A stretch of 64,000 nt of DNA, from positions 7,850,001 through 7,914,000 of the forward strand of contig NW_025062478.1 of the NCBI RefSeq assembly GCF_000002995.4, given 5' to 3'. Shown here piece after piece: positions 12,801-25,024 of this stretch. Source of the DNA: Brugia malayi (taxonomy: Eukaryota; Nematoda; Chromadorea; Rhabditida; Onchocercidae). Below the pieces are notes generated by a model. The model searched no databases. It was not told the origin of the DNA and saw only the letters and a program-made list of their open reading frames with translations. Position 1 is the stretch's first letter. Every line of letters starts with the position of its first letter. The position numbers and the translations under genes are program-made.

Positions 12801-15800
12801 CTTATTTAAAAAACAATGAACTTCAGTGGGATGATCAGCTGTGCAAATATTTATACCGTAATATTTCACTTCGCATAATACATACCACTTCAGAGATTGC
12901 TGTTCATTGTTTCGACAATTATTCATCACTTCCAGCTACCAGTTCAAATATCTTGAATCTTTTTGTCATCCATCTGTCATCATTCGTATTCTCTTCCATT
13001 TCTCCTTTCTCCTCACATCTTCTAATCAAATTAATATTGCACATATTAGCAAGAAGTTTCTCTAAAGATTTAGATACATTTTTCTTAGTAATGAATATAT
13101 GAAATCAAAATTGGCTTATTCAGCTCTGATAGAATAAGTCCTATGCATTTATGAAGTGATTCACTTTTTTGTTGAATATTTCAGAAACAGTATTGATAAG
13201 TAGTGTCTTGTGGCGACAATTAAATACAACATCGATTCACTTTACTAACAGTGTTTTTCTAAAAATATCTGAGAAATTCAACAAAATGTGTTTTTCTAAA
13301 AAATATCTGAGATTCAATTTGCTACTCTAAAAATTTTACAGAACCTCAAATTTCAAGCGAATCTTAAATTTATTTTTCCAAATGTAAATATAAAATTAAT
13401 TCCTCAACGTGACTTAAGTTATTCTATCCATAATAATTCTGGAAGTTAATTACGTACTTTTTAACTAATGCTTTTTGATTTGAAAAAGGAAAAATAGTTG
13501 ACATTTTCTGTAGAATCCATAAACCAATAAGATTTTAAAAAGTCAACTACATTTTTGTGATACCAAAACAGCAGGGAAAAATTTTTAAATAGCTTACACC
13601 TTTTACATGCCATAACTATAATTTTTAAGAACATTCTTTCAATTAGCCAAATTAATCGTCGATGATAAAAATGGCTTTTTTTTATCCTAAACTTGCTGGT
13701 TTTTTGTTGCTTTTTTGCCATTCTTAAAGTTTGTGGAAAAACCAACTTCTTATTTCAAGGGAATACTCCCATCGATTGTCTTTGAGAGTGACAAGAATCT
13801 AAGATGGATGAGGAAAAGGAGGATCAAGACGAGGTTATAGATGTTACAGTTGTGCCTTTACATTTCAGTTGAAGCACATAACAACTCGGAAAAAAATGAA
13901 CACAAAACGTAAAGCGTAAATTATGTTTTCTTTAAATATTCTTTGCAATGATATAATGATTTGACATTTGTATTTTCGATGTCCTTCAGTTAAGGCAAGC
14001 TAATTCTGAAGGTTTATAGTTTGGATGATGCATGTCCCTCACAAATGCACAAACCGAAAAATTATCTTAGTGACAGGAAAACAGTTCAGAGGTCATGGCT
14101 GAGCATCACATTGTAGCTTAGTGCAAAAAATGGGAACTTATCAAAACTCGTAACTAAGATTTCTTACTTTTTCAGAAAATTCATCCAGAATTTGAACAAT
14201 GAGGAAAATATATGAGAAATCATTTATATCAGTGAGAAGTGATACTTGAAATCACAATTGATATCAATTAAACGTATGGGATGGATGATAAATCTATCTA
14301 TGAATGTCTCAAGTTATAGGTGTTCTTAATATTTTCTTAGCTTTCTTCTTAATTACATCGAGATGGCTAAGAAAGAAAATATGCATCAGTTCAATGTTAT
14401 GCACTCAAACAGTGAGGTATTTAGGTCAAATATTTAAGTAATAAGATATCTTTCAAAATAAGCTGGTAAACTTCTGTCCAAACCGATGTTTCAATAATAT
14501 GGTATATTTTAATTTCTTCTTTTTAACTGTAAGGAGATAAAGAGGTTTTTAAAGGGAGACAAAATATGAAGAGAAAGAAGAGAGTCCTTCTTAATTATAA
14601 AGAGATAGATAAGAACACCTATAACTTGAGACATTCATAGATAGATTTATCATCCATCCCATACGTTTAATTGATATCAGTTGTGACTTCAAGTATCACT
14701 TCTCACTGATATAAATGATTTCTCATATATTTTCCTCATTGTTCAAATTCTGGATGAATTTTCTGAAAAAGTAAGAAATCTTAGTTACGAGTTTTGATAA
14801 GTTCCCATTTTTTGCACTAAGCTACAATGTGATGCTCAGCCATGACCTCTGAACTGTTTTCCTGTCACTAAGATAATTTTTCGGTTTGTGCATTTGTGAG
14901 GGACATGCATCATCCAAACTATAAACCTTCAGAATTAGCTTGCCTTAACTGAAGGACATCGAAAATGCAAATGTCAAATGATTCATTATATCATTGCAAA
15001 GAATATTTAAAGAAAACATAATTTACGCTTTACGTTTTGTGTTCATTTTTTTCCGAGTTGTTATGTGCTTCAACTGAAATGTAAAGGCACAACTGTAACA
15101 TCTATAACCTCGTCTTGATCCTCCTTTTCCTCATCCATCTTAGATTCTTGTCACTCTCAAAGACAATCGATGGGAGTATTCCCTTGAAATAAGAAGTTGG
15201 TTTTTCCACAAACTTTAAGAATGGCAAAAAAGCAACAAAAAACCAGCAAGTTTAGGATAAAAAAAGCCATTTCGACTAATTTGGCTAATTGAAAGAATGT
15301 TCTTAAAAGTGACTTTCCAAATAGCATCAAAAAAAGACTGATTAGGAAGAGAAAATAATTATAACTTGAATATATATATAACTTGAAAGCAGATCAAATG
15401 ATAATACCTTGTAATGGTATCTTACCGAGTAGTATTTTAAAGTGATAAATTCCCAGATGTGATTTTTTTTTCGTATTGTCATTCAATAATTATAAGTCCT
15501 TATTTTATCAAGAAGGATGAAAAGCATTTCTAGAGTTTTCCAAGTTAGAATACATCAGCGGAACTATTGTATATTGTATATCAGAAATCAAGCAGTAAGA
15601 ATTATCGATAAACAAATTAGGAGTTGGTAAAGCTGATTTTATAAGCAATTAGCATTATAACCTTTTTTGGGAGAATTAAATAACATAACATGAAACTCGC
15701 ACTAAAGCAAGAATTTCAGGTGATCATAGTAATGAAGAGGTGACAGAGAATAATAAAGAGTGGAGAAGGTACTTGTCCCAAATGTTGGATGCTTGCAAAG

Positions 15801-16746
15801 TAAATACCAAGAAATCTCAGTCTATTGAATGAGATAAGTAAAACTGTGCATCGAAATAAGATATTTCAAATTCATTCAAAATTTCTTTATCTTTCATCCA
15901 ACACAATTACAATTGAAAAAAGGGTTTATTTAAGCAATTTTCCAGTCTATGACAAAAGAATTGTGACAAAATGAATGAAAATCAACAAAACTGTTTACAA
16001 AACTGCTATAATGAAGCATATCTTGTTGAAAATTTCTTCGTTAGTTATGGAGACAATTTAATAAATGGAGAAAATTAAAAAAATTCATTCCTTTTTTCTG
16101 TCCTTCCAAATATTAAACTATTAAATCTTCTTATGGTAACAAAGATAATGAACTTTCTAGCATTTTTCATGGCCATTGTAATACAATCACTTGTCACACA
16201 CTGGTAACTAATCAGTTAGTCAATAAAGTCGTAATGGAAAAATAATCAAAAGCCAAAGGGCAAAAAAATTTAACAGAACGTACTTTATGTCGGCTTCTTT
16301 AAATATTTGAAGTAACGTGACATGCACCATATTCACTTTCGGATTTTTTAAAGAGTCTGCAACAAAAACTCGTTTTTAACACTTCTTTTTACAAATTACG
16401 TTTGTGCATACTGCAGAAAATTAAATAAACATTTCGATTGAAATTGAGATTATAAAAAATAAACACGAATAATAGAAAAGAATAAAGAAAGTAGCAAAAT
16501 CCATAGCAATTATTTATTCGATTCATTTAATCAACCGCTAAATAGTTAATTTAATAAACATAAGAGAGAGAAGGAAGAAATTTTTTGAATCGGAAACCAA
16601 CTGACAAATCATTTCTTTTACAGTGATGACGTAAGCAAATTTGATCGAATATTTCAATAAAAAGTAAAGTGTGAAATAAGAATTACTATGATAATTGTTG
16701 TTTACGTTTGTCACCCAAATTCAGCTACGACTTACCTTCGTTTCAT
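9816..16746 (-). CDS. Conserved-looking protein of unknown function, 193 residues (first exon tentative)
   Basis: Five exons are well supported: 11742-11901, 11024-11109, 10714-10891, 10003-10086 and 9816-9878, with consistent phases and a TGA stop. An AATAAA signal on the minus strand lies about 25 bases past the stop (9787-9792). The exon at 11901 follows a TTACAG acceptor. Translation can start at the ATG at 11897 if that site is trans-spliced. Alternatively an 11-base exon at 16736-16746 (ATG AAA CGA AG, then GTAAGT) joins it in phase and gives MKRSDMADMELRAFEAR. The N-terminal region (ELRAFEARLDTMMDQL) looks helical. The middle is acidic (GIYDDDDIQKAL) and the C-terminus is Ser/Arg/Thr-rich (RRASTSSTRTLL), which may be phosphorylated. 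There is no signal peptide or membrane segment. I do not recognise the family. Starting at 16746 would give a 4.8-kb intron holding the large palindrome. Confidence 0.55.
13252..13312. repeat. Short tandem duplication
   Basis: Two copies of a unit containing GTTTTTCTAAAAATATCTGA lie about 33 bases apart. The second copy has one extra A. This is a local duplication inside the putative long intron. Confidence 0.7.
13621..14328. repeat. Left arm of a 0.7-kb inverted repeat
   Basis: Read base by base, this arm is the reverse complement of 14610-15310 apart from a few changes. These are an indel of about 10 bases near 13655, a one-base length change in a T run, a 4-base indel near 13970, and about four point changes near 13622, 13972, 14253 and 14260. 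No open reading frame in the arm resembles a transposase. Confidence 0.93.
14329..14609. other. Spacer of the large inverted repeat
   Basis: A 281-bp unique loop separates the two arms. It holds a small imperfect inverted repeat (TTTTCTTAGC at 14332-14341 against GCTAAGAAAGAAAA near 14366-14379). No coding signal is visible. Confidence 0.8.
14610..15310. repeat. Right arm of a 0.7-kb inverted repeat
   Basis: Partner of 13621-14328. Outside 15310 and inside 14610 the similarity stops abruptly. I saw no clear target-site duplication at the outer ends, so a foldback transposon is possible but not shown. Confidence 0.93.
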
Positions 16747-17840
16747 TGAAGATAAACTTGTCTGTCAGATTAATCCTGTAAGTAAGGCAGCTTACGCTAA
16801 TGAATGAAACTCTCAGTCAAAATCTTTGTTATTCATATGATGTTTGTGCACTCAGTTGGGAACGAAAATGAAAATGGCACTTAATTTTAGTTTTTTTTTT
16901 GCTTTAATGAATTATTTCATTAAAATTCCATATAGAAAATTATATTTGCATTGTATTATTTAATTATATTAATATGCTCGAAGTTTAAATGCTTGAAATT
17001 AATTATGGTCCAAAATTTCGAATGTCATAATTTCATTTTGTCTTTCATTGTGACTCTCTTTTATTCTGATCGCAATATATCAGAATCTTTACACATGATT
17101 CATTATAATAAGAAAATGTGTCAATTTGAAACAATTAGTTATAAAAAAGAAATTCTGGATAATTTTACTTTTTTATCGATCTTTCATTCGGTTCACACTT
17201 CCTATTTTCCTAAAAAGAAAAAAAGTTCATAATTTTGAGAAAAATGTACAAATATTTATTTTTAACTTCCAATAGAAGAATATTAAAAGTAGGATATTTG
17301 TTTATCAGTTTAAACTAGTGCCTTCGAATGTTTTCCAATTTTCAAAAAAGCAGAACAGAATCACTTCAGTTTATTCAAACAACTTTTGTAACAAATAAAA
17401 CTGGAGACGATAAGTAATGGTACTAGATTATTAAGGAAGTAATGAACATAAAATTGCTTATTTAGATGAAGAACAAGGATAAAAAAGGAAGAAAAAAGCA
17501 GAGGAGAATTAATAACAAAAAAAAAAAAAAAAATGATGTATAAGTTGGCCTAATGCAAGAATATGAGAATTTCTATTATTATTATTTACGAATCATAATT
17601 TCTTATTCAAGATTCCATGCTTCGAATGTTACTGCATGCTCCATTACACAAGTAGAAGTAAGTGAAACTTTTTGTACTGAAGCAATCGACCATATCATTT
17701 CGATATTTCAGAGCAATGTTGAAGATAAAATAAAAATAGTTGACTGATAAAGGCAAAAATTTTGTTCCCAAAGCGCTAAAGAAAGGAAAACGAAGAACGC
17801 AACGAAATAATAGTCAATTTAAAAGTTGATATACACACAG

Positions 17841-17896
17841 ATGCATGCATGCATGCATACATACATACCAAAATGCATGCAGTAAGTCTTTTTCCC
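17841..17896. repeat. ATGC/ATAC tandem repeat with motif copy 1
   Basis: Runs of GCAT and ACAT units are followed by CATACATACCAAAATGCATG and then a TAAGTCTTTTTCCC-like tail. The same block recurs at 18187-18223. Confidence 0.75.
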
Positions 17897-18186
17897 TTTA
17901 CGACAGTAATTCTGAATGACTTTCACTATTTTATTGTTTCGATGTTCTACAAATGACTATTTACTCATCTACTGACTTTTTGAAGACTTCGTACAATTAA
18001 TAATTAATTGCGTTAAATGGTTTATTTACAATTTCTGTCTATTTTGTAACAATCTCAGCCATTCTATATTAATCAAACCAGTAATTGAATGCGAAAAATA
18101 AATACAGTGAACGCTATGACAATAATCATCAATAATAATGATAATTAACAATAATAATTATTAGCAGTAATAATAATAATAATCCT

Positions 18187-18223
18187 ACATACATACCAAA
18201 ATGCATGTAATAAGTCTTTTCCC
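18187..18223. repeat. Motif copy 2 of a 38-bp duplication
   Basis: CATACATACCAAAATGCATG is followed by TAATAAGTCTTTTCCCC, a near-identical copy of 17858-17896 in the same orientation, separated by about 330 bp of unrelated AT-rich sequence with AAT repeats (about 18125-18182). Confidence 0.75.
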
Positions 18224-19541
18224 CAAGTAATTATTATTTGTGGCTAAAGAAGTAGTTTTAGTAAACACTAAAAAGATTTTTGAAATAATGAAGCACTTTC
18301 ATATAAATCATCCGGCGTATGCAACGAAGAAAAAGCAGACGGCAAATGCGCATGTTTCAAGATGAAAAAGCAGGTCGAGAATGACGAATCAAGAATCGAG
18401 AATGGTACTGATGTAAGAAATCTTGTTGATAGGAACTCATTATGACAAAGAATTAAAAGCAAGAAACGATGGGTATGTCGCAAGAGAAATGACATTGTGA
18501 ATTGAATTCGTTCAGAATTTAACCGACTGAAAGAGTGAACGATAAAATTCCTCCCTGTCCCCTCCCCTTACCTCATCCATAGCGCAAACTTCAAATGTTC
18601 ATTTTCCCATACTGAGAGACATTGAATACTGTTTAATGTTCAAGAAATTGGGTTAGGAAATTTGCTCATTCCCGAAGAATTTGTTTTTAATGCGGGAATA
18701 GACTTACGCACTGAATTGGAAAAAAATGTTTCAAAACATTTGAATAGTTTTCTTAACTTAGACATCAGAAACGATGTGCAGTCGATCATTATAAAGAATC
18801 CATCAAAGAGATAAATAACAAAAACTGTTCACAGATGACCAATGCATTGACAAAGCACTGAGTTGAGTCAATCTTCATTTCCACTTACAAACGATCGAAA
18901 AGGAAAAGTGCAAGGAAAAATTCTTCCCTTGTGAATATTCTATGAGAAATATGAAAGCTGCTAACAACAGCCAACTTTTCTAAGATATTTGCTGAAGATA
19001 GTAAAAAAGAAACTTTATTTGGTTTAATTTTACTTTCTTCCATTGTAGTTATAGAAATTGAGTAAAACTAAGTAAAATTAACAATTAATACAAAAAAAAA
19101 AATCCAATTTCAGGTCAAGAGCATTGATGTAATTGTAAATAGTAAGAAGGGAAAGAAGAAGAAAGATGTAATTGCTATTGAAATGATAGATGGATGTGAT
19201 AAATGGTTGAGTGGTTATATTTATATGATTACAACAGCTAAGGATGCCAATGGTATGTCATTAGAAGGCCATTCTTCCATGCTTTTCTCATTATTGTTAT
19301 TCGCAATAGAAAAGATATTACAATAATAAATCGAATAGGTGACACCAAATCGAGATTTAACTGGTCTAATTTGTCTTGCATGTAAGAGATCTGAAAATTT
19401 GAAAAGAAACAAAAATTGGATTTTGAATTCATATATTACTAATAAGATTTGAAAAATCGTAAGAAAGAAATCCATTGAAAATGAAAAAACAGCAACTGAA
19501 AAAAACCATAATAAAGTTAAGAGAATTAAGTGAAGTAGAAC

Positions 19542-19594
19542 AAAATTATATATTTAATTATATATATATATATATATAAAATTATATATTTAAC
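19542..19594. repeat. AT microsatellite flanked by a direct repeat
   Basis: A TA run of about nine units is flanked on both sides by AAATTATATATTTAA, so the locus looks like two copies of that unit joined by an expanded TA tract. Confidence 0.8.
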
Positions 19595-22481
19595 ATTCCT
19601 AAGTAACAAGGAAACGAGATAAGCAAGAAGGTATAATCAAAGATTATTTTTCGATATTCTACGATAAAAAAAAAAAAAACATAGAATGAACTGATTTATG
19701 CAGAATTTGTATTTTATTCTTTCCTGTTGAAATTTATAGACGCTAAAATTCAGGAGTAAACGAGTAATACTTGTGAAGTGTAGCAGAGCAGACGACACTG
19801 GGAAGTAATCACTTTGGCAAGTGATTATTTTATAACAGCTAACATATGATATGACATCCTTTTTGGACACCAACCAATAATAGGCAAGGTCGATGGTGTT
19901 ATTCTGCATTTTTCAATTAACATTTTGTACATGCCGAACTGAAATTCGCTTGAAATTATTATAAATTAGCAAATATTTCTATCATACTGAACGAAACGTT
20001 GGAACGGTCGTTTCTAGCATTAATATTTAATATCAAAATTTAAACTTAGATTCTTAATGTTGCCATTGCAAAAAGTCAGAGAGGTCAAAAATAAAAATGA
20101 CATTCGAATTCACTGGAAGTGACAATAACGGGTACATAATAAAATTCTGATTTCTTACAGAATCAAAAAAAGAAGAAAAAAACTAAACAGAAATGTAAAC
20201 ACATTCCAATGGACACTCTAATATTAGAGATGTCTCACAAATAGGAAAAAAGTACCGTAAAAGATACACTACTTATTAAAAAGAGAAAGACAGAGTGTAT
20301 GATGACAATAATAAGATGAAATTTATATTCTTTTGAATTAAATCAACAACAATTCAGGTTAATAACTTAGGTTAAGATTCATATTGATAAGTTTGAAGTG
20401 ATAGGTAATAAGATAAGGGGTGATAAGCGGTATGCAACATTATGAGCATTGTTGCGTAAAGTATGACAGAAAGTAATTGAAATAGTTTAGTAGTAGGGTA
20501 ATAATTGCCATTCTTGTTACCTGAATATTTCATCTAATTCAGACTGTCTCGACAGTAAATGGAATGCTGAATGAGTTTGGATCTAGTCTTAGCCTCAGGT
20601 ATTTTTGGACACCCTGATGTGTCATCTGATGAACAATTGTATTGCTAGTCATGGACCACTCCATTTGAAGGTATTGCTCTGAGACAAAGCAGTACACTGA
20701 AAATTTCTGTATATTAAATATTATAACCCTATTAAGTAATTACAAAGTTTGTCATTATGAATTTGAAAATTTTGAATTTAATTTATATTAGCGTTTTTCA
20801 TCGGTTTTTGGAGAAAAAAAAAAAAATAAGATATTTAGTATATTGGCAGGAAGAATTAACAATATCGATAAGCTGTTAATGCGAAGAATACTTAGAAATG
20901 AAATCAATAATAACTCCGACTAAAATAATCACGATCCGACTTTTTTTCAACTATAATTTCACGCTTTTTTCATACCTGCGGAAAAAACTATTATTAGTAG
21001 CATTCTTACTCAGAAAACCGGTATTAAATTTCTCCTGCTCAGATAACCGGTAATTAAAAAACTTCATTTAACCCAACCAATCTGTGCTTATAGAAATACA
21101 AGAAAATGGTCCGTCCAGTCATTACTACTTTTGAGATGATTTGTTCATCAATTACTTCAATAACTTGGCAATTTTTAATTTTCTTCTCAAGTTGCATTGC
21201 TTTGAATGCAACTTTTAGGATTTACTTTTTCCATTAATTGCAAAAGGAAAAGGAAGATATTAACAAAGGAAGACAATAGATATCATCAAATAAAAGTGAA
21301 CAATTAAGTTCGAAGAGATCTAGTGTCAGTTGAGCAGATGCAATTCAATGAATTCGTAAACAGTCATTTCATTAACGAAGCAAATAAATTAAACATAATA
21401 GAAGTAGGAGAAATGTTTGAGTAATACATTGCAGTCAACTGAATAACAATTTTTCCTAATGTTAATAACAGTTGCAACTCTAACTCTAATTAAGTAAAGA
21501 CTTAATGACAAATAAACTTAGTCTCACAGACTGGAAAACGATGAAAGACGTCCACAAAGGAAGAATGAGGTAGTAGTAACAGCTGCATATTTTAGTTACT
21601 TTCATTCTTCAGTTCATGCAGAAGAATGCAACCTTTCCTTCTAAACGAAACATTTTAATAACAATTCTACTGGAAATATGTCCTTTGAAAGTTTTGAAAA
21701 GATTAAAAAAAATGATTGTAGAAGCACTAAAGCGCTTAAATAAACTTTAACCATGATTTTCTAACCATCAATTTTTTTATAGCCTTTATCAAGTATTTCA
21801 AAAAATTATATCGTTTAATCCTTGAAAATTGAAAAATGCTGAATAGTAAAGCACTGAAGCCACCAAAACGGAAGAAAGAGATCAGCATGTTTATAAAGAT
21901 TTTTTTTTTTATATCAATTTTGTTTTCCATCATGAGTGTCTCGAGAAAATTAAATTTAGGAACCAGTTAACGGTAAAAAATAGCCTGATTTTAGTGTCCA
22001 CAACCGACTTTTTTACTAACTGCGCACTTCTCCGTGCCATAAATTCTTTTCCTTCATGTATGTATGATAAGCACAATGTACAAACAAATTCCACACGTTT
22101 TTTTTTTCTCAAATAAAACAAAGTTTCCACATATTTTCTTGATGATACAAACAAATCGCTACAGAGCTTGAATAAGTTGCAATAAAAAGATATTGCAGTG
22201 CAGCTGCAAAAAGAACGTATATTTTCAAAAAATTTTTATTGTTGCATTGCGGGAAACAAAAGAATATGTAATCAATGCAGCATGCAAAATACTAGTATAT
22301 GACATATGCAACAAACGTTTTTATTCCAAAAGACACGTCATTTATTCTATGACTGAAGCGTTCGGTTGATTAATAAAATTTAAAACAGTACATCTTAAAT
22401 TATGAAGCTGAAACTGCTTGAGACGAAAGAATTTTGTGGATATACGATAATTTTTTGGACTGCAATCAAAAAATAGAAAGA

Positions 22482-25024
22482 TTAGCTTTGAAAAGACTCT
22501 TCGCTCACATTACTACTTAATTCAGTGCGATAAAAATCAACAATACTCGCTCCATGGCCAGTAACGTATTCATGAACTGTTTGTGAAGGATTCAACATGA
22601 ACGACTGCCTTAATAGCTGAGTTTCATTTTCATCGATATGCGTAACCTGGGATGAAAAAAAAATCACAATAAATTTGCAACTATAAAACATCGACAAAAA
22701 CCACTTCATTAAATTATTAAAATAGTTCTCCTTGTACATGATTTTTGTTATTTTGTTCACTTTTTTGCTATTACCATAAATTTCAGTCATCGGTACTGCT
22801 TCATATTTAGATTTATGCTTTGAGTACTTTTTATTTAAAAAATATAAATATGTAAATTTCATGCTGTCTCAACAGTGCAGCCGCCTAAATTCAGTAACAA
22901 CAAATAAATGGAACTATAAAAACGTTTTTTAATTAAATTAGCTGTTTTGAAATCCAAAACATACGAGCAAAAATTTTAAAACTCATTCAATTAATTCCCC
23001 ATCATTCCTCAGTTTTTCTTAAGTTACAAAGTCAGATCCTCATCACCAACCAACCTCTCCGTTATAAAATGCGTTGATTTCGTCATCCTGAGATACCTCA
23101 TCTTTTACAGATGTTTTCTTTACAGGCAACGGTGTACCCAGTGTTAAAGATCTGGAATATATTTGCAATCATAAAATTTCCTACAAGAATAATATTAGTA
23201 ACCGGGCAACTTGGTCCTGAAAAGCATGATAGTAAAGAGAAGCAAAAACCTACTATATTTAAATTAAGCTAGAGTTCAGATTCCAACGTTCAAACTCGAA
23301 ATCAGCATTAGTGTTCGTATTCATACAACAATTTTATGGACATGATACAGTGTAATTTCAATCGTGATGGTAATAAAATGATTTACCTCATCCCTACAAC
23401 GTGTTGACATAATTGAAATCCCAGCTTTTCTGTTGGGAAATCAGTTTTGTTCGATCCTTTCAGACCAACAACCGATACATATCTTCCCATGTACACTCTG
23501 TCGGTACCTTCTTAATAAAAAACTGTTTACTAATCAATATGTTCGTGATGTTTTAATGAAGTCAGAAAAAAAGATCAAACCTTTGGGATGTGCATAGCCA
23601 AAAAGTTGAACATTAGGTGGTGCCAATATTAGCTGCGCTCTTGAAAGGGTTATATTCTCACCAAGTCTACCGATTGCTTCAGTAATCAAATCTTTCACTA
23701 GCATACCATTTTCTGATGTTTTAAGAGAATTAATATCTGCAATAAGTTTTGTAAGAAAATCAGCAGTAAAATTATGATTCTATAAAGAATGAAAGCATTT
23801 AATAAGTACTCAAAAAGCATGAACAGAAAATCCTACGAAAGTTTAGCTTAAATTTCCAAATCTAGCAAAATGTAACGCAAAGTTTTAAATAAATACAACA
23901 GAAACACAGCAAAATTTAGAGTAATAGCTAACGGATCAACTACAAGTAAACAATATTCTCATGAGTTATCAATCGAAAGAACACAACAATCGCACATAAC
24001 TCTTTAAACAAAAGAAAAGATAATACTAAATATTCGTGACTAAGAACTGTTATTAACTTGAATTCAATAACTCAAAACCATGAGTACTCGTTCCATCCCG
24101 GTCAGCAGCATGCAAAACCGCTTTAGTCACATCTTCAACCTAAAAATTGTTTCTTAAAAATAGCTGAAAACCATAAACATATCAATAATCCCGTAAACAT
24201 AAAAGCAACAACAGTAAAAGTGGTGATTTCAAAATGAGAAACTTCGCTATGAAAAAAAACTGGCTTGCAATACCGATCTTTAAATTTCCATAAGGATTTT
24301 TAGTAAAGTGATTCACTACAAAATTGTATAAAATATTAGATTCTACCAATCGTTTAAAATCCTCATTTCTAGAGACGAAATCCGTCTCACAGTTCAATTC
24401 AACGATAGCTGCTTTATTGCCCTTTGTCATCACTGATACAATACCTTGTCTTGTTGGTCTATCACCAAGTCTGGAAAAGAACACAAATTTCTGACGTATC
24501 AAACTACAAAAACTACTCGAAACACACACACATATACAAGATCACTAAAAATTACTTTGCAGCTTTCTCCCAGCCCTCTTCTATAGCCCTTTTTTTCAAC
24601 CATTTGATAGCCTCATCCAGATTATCTGGTCCAAATTCATTCAGTGCTTTGCGGCAATTTACATAGCTGTATCCAGTTTTTCTTCGTAATTCTTTTAATG
24701 CCTGAAAGAAACACATATAAACAATCATTCATAGGCACTGGAAAAATGGATCGAGAAATTATAAGGAATAACTCGATCGTGATCTTCGGGAAGCACTGCG
24801 AATCTGTGGATAATTTTGAATTTGGCTTAAGCATAGTCTGGGATTTTAATGAAACTGATGTTGCGCTGGACGATGCTAAGCATTTTAATATTTTGGAGTA
24901 GCATAAAATACTACAATATTACCTCTTTGGTAGAACCGGAGGGCAGTGCAACAACGTTAGCCGAACACAATCGATTAAAACTTTTTCTTACCACTGATCG
25001 AATTACTTGTCGTGACACAATCAT
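22482..25024 (-). CDS. tsfm: Elongation factor Ts, mitochondrial
   Basis: Eight exons: 24923-25024, 24556-24701, 24347-24470, 24058-24139, 23581-23736, 23387-23510, 23055-23151 and 22482-22646. All phases agree and the product is 331 residues, close to the 325 of human TSFM. EF-Ts recycles EF-Tu by exchanging its GDP for GTP during mitochondrial translation. Residues 1-34 ([20 protein letters not shown]...) form a basic, acid-free presequence. Residues 35-82 are the EF-Tu-binding N-terminal domain ([25 protein letters not shown]). The core carries [16 protein letters not shown], the EF-Ts family signature, then [11 protein letters not shown], and the C-terminus has [18 protein letters not shown]. 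The exon 4 to 5 junction had to use the GCAG acceptor just above 23736; the upstream TTTATAG acceptor breaks frame. Start chosen as the first ATG before the presequence. Confidence 0.93.

Larger units (their letters stand above)
16747..22481. other. Gene-poor region
   Basis: No exon chain could be assembled on either strand. ORFs of 60-93 codons occur (for example plus 16951-17232 and minus 19637-19909), but they are rich in F, I, K and N and lack family motifs. Simple repeats and a duplicated motif are listed separately. A slightly more GC-rich patch at about 20520-20700 has no recognisable coding or RNA signature. Confidence 0.5.

Noticed and set aside
13461..13745. Minus-strand ORF containing MAKKQQKTSKFRIKKS
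   Set aside because: It overlaps the outer end of the palindrome arm, and the same stretch in the other arm is broken by indels. Composition is low-complexity.
21566..21576. TGAGGTAGTAG, the let-7 family seed, on the plus strand
   Set aside because: Only 11 bases match; the following bases (TAACAGCTG) differ from known let-7 members and the flanks fold into only a short, bulged stem. An 11-mer match can occur by chance in 64 kb on two strands.
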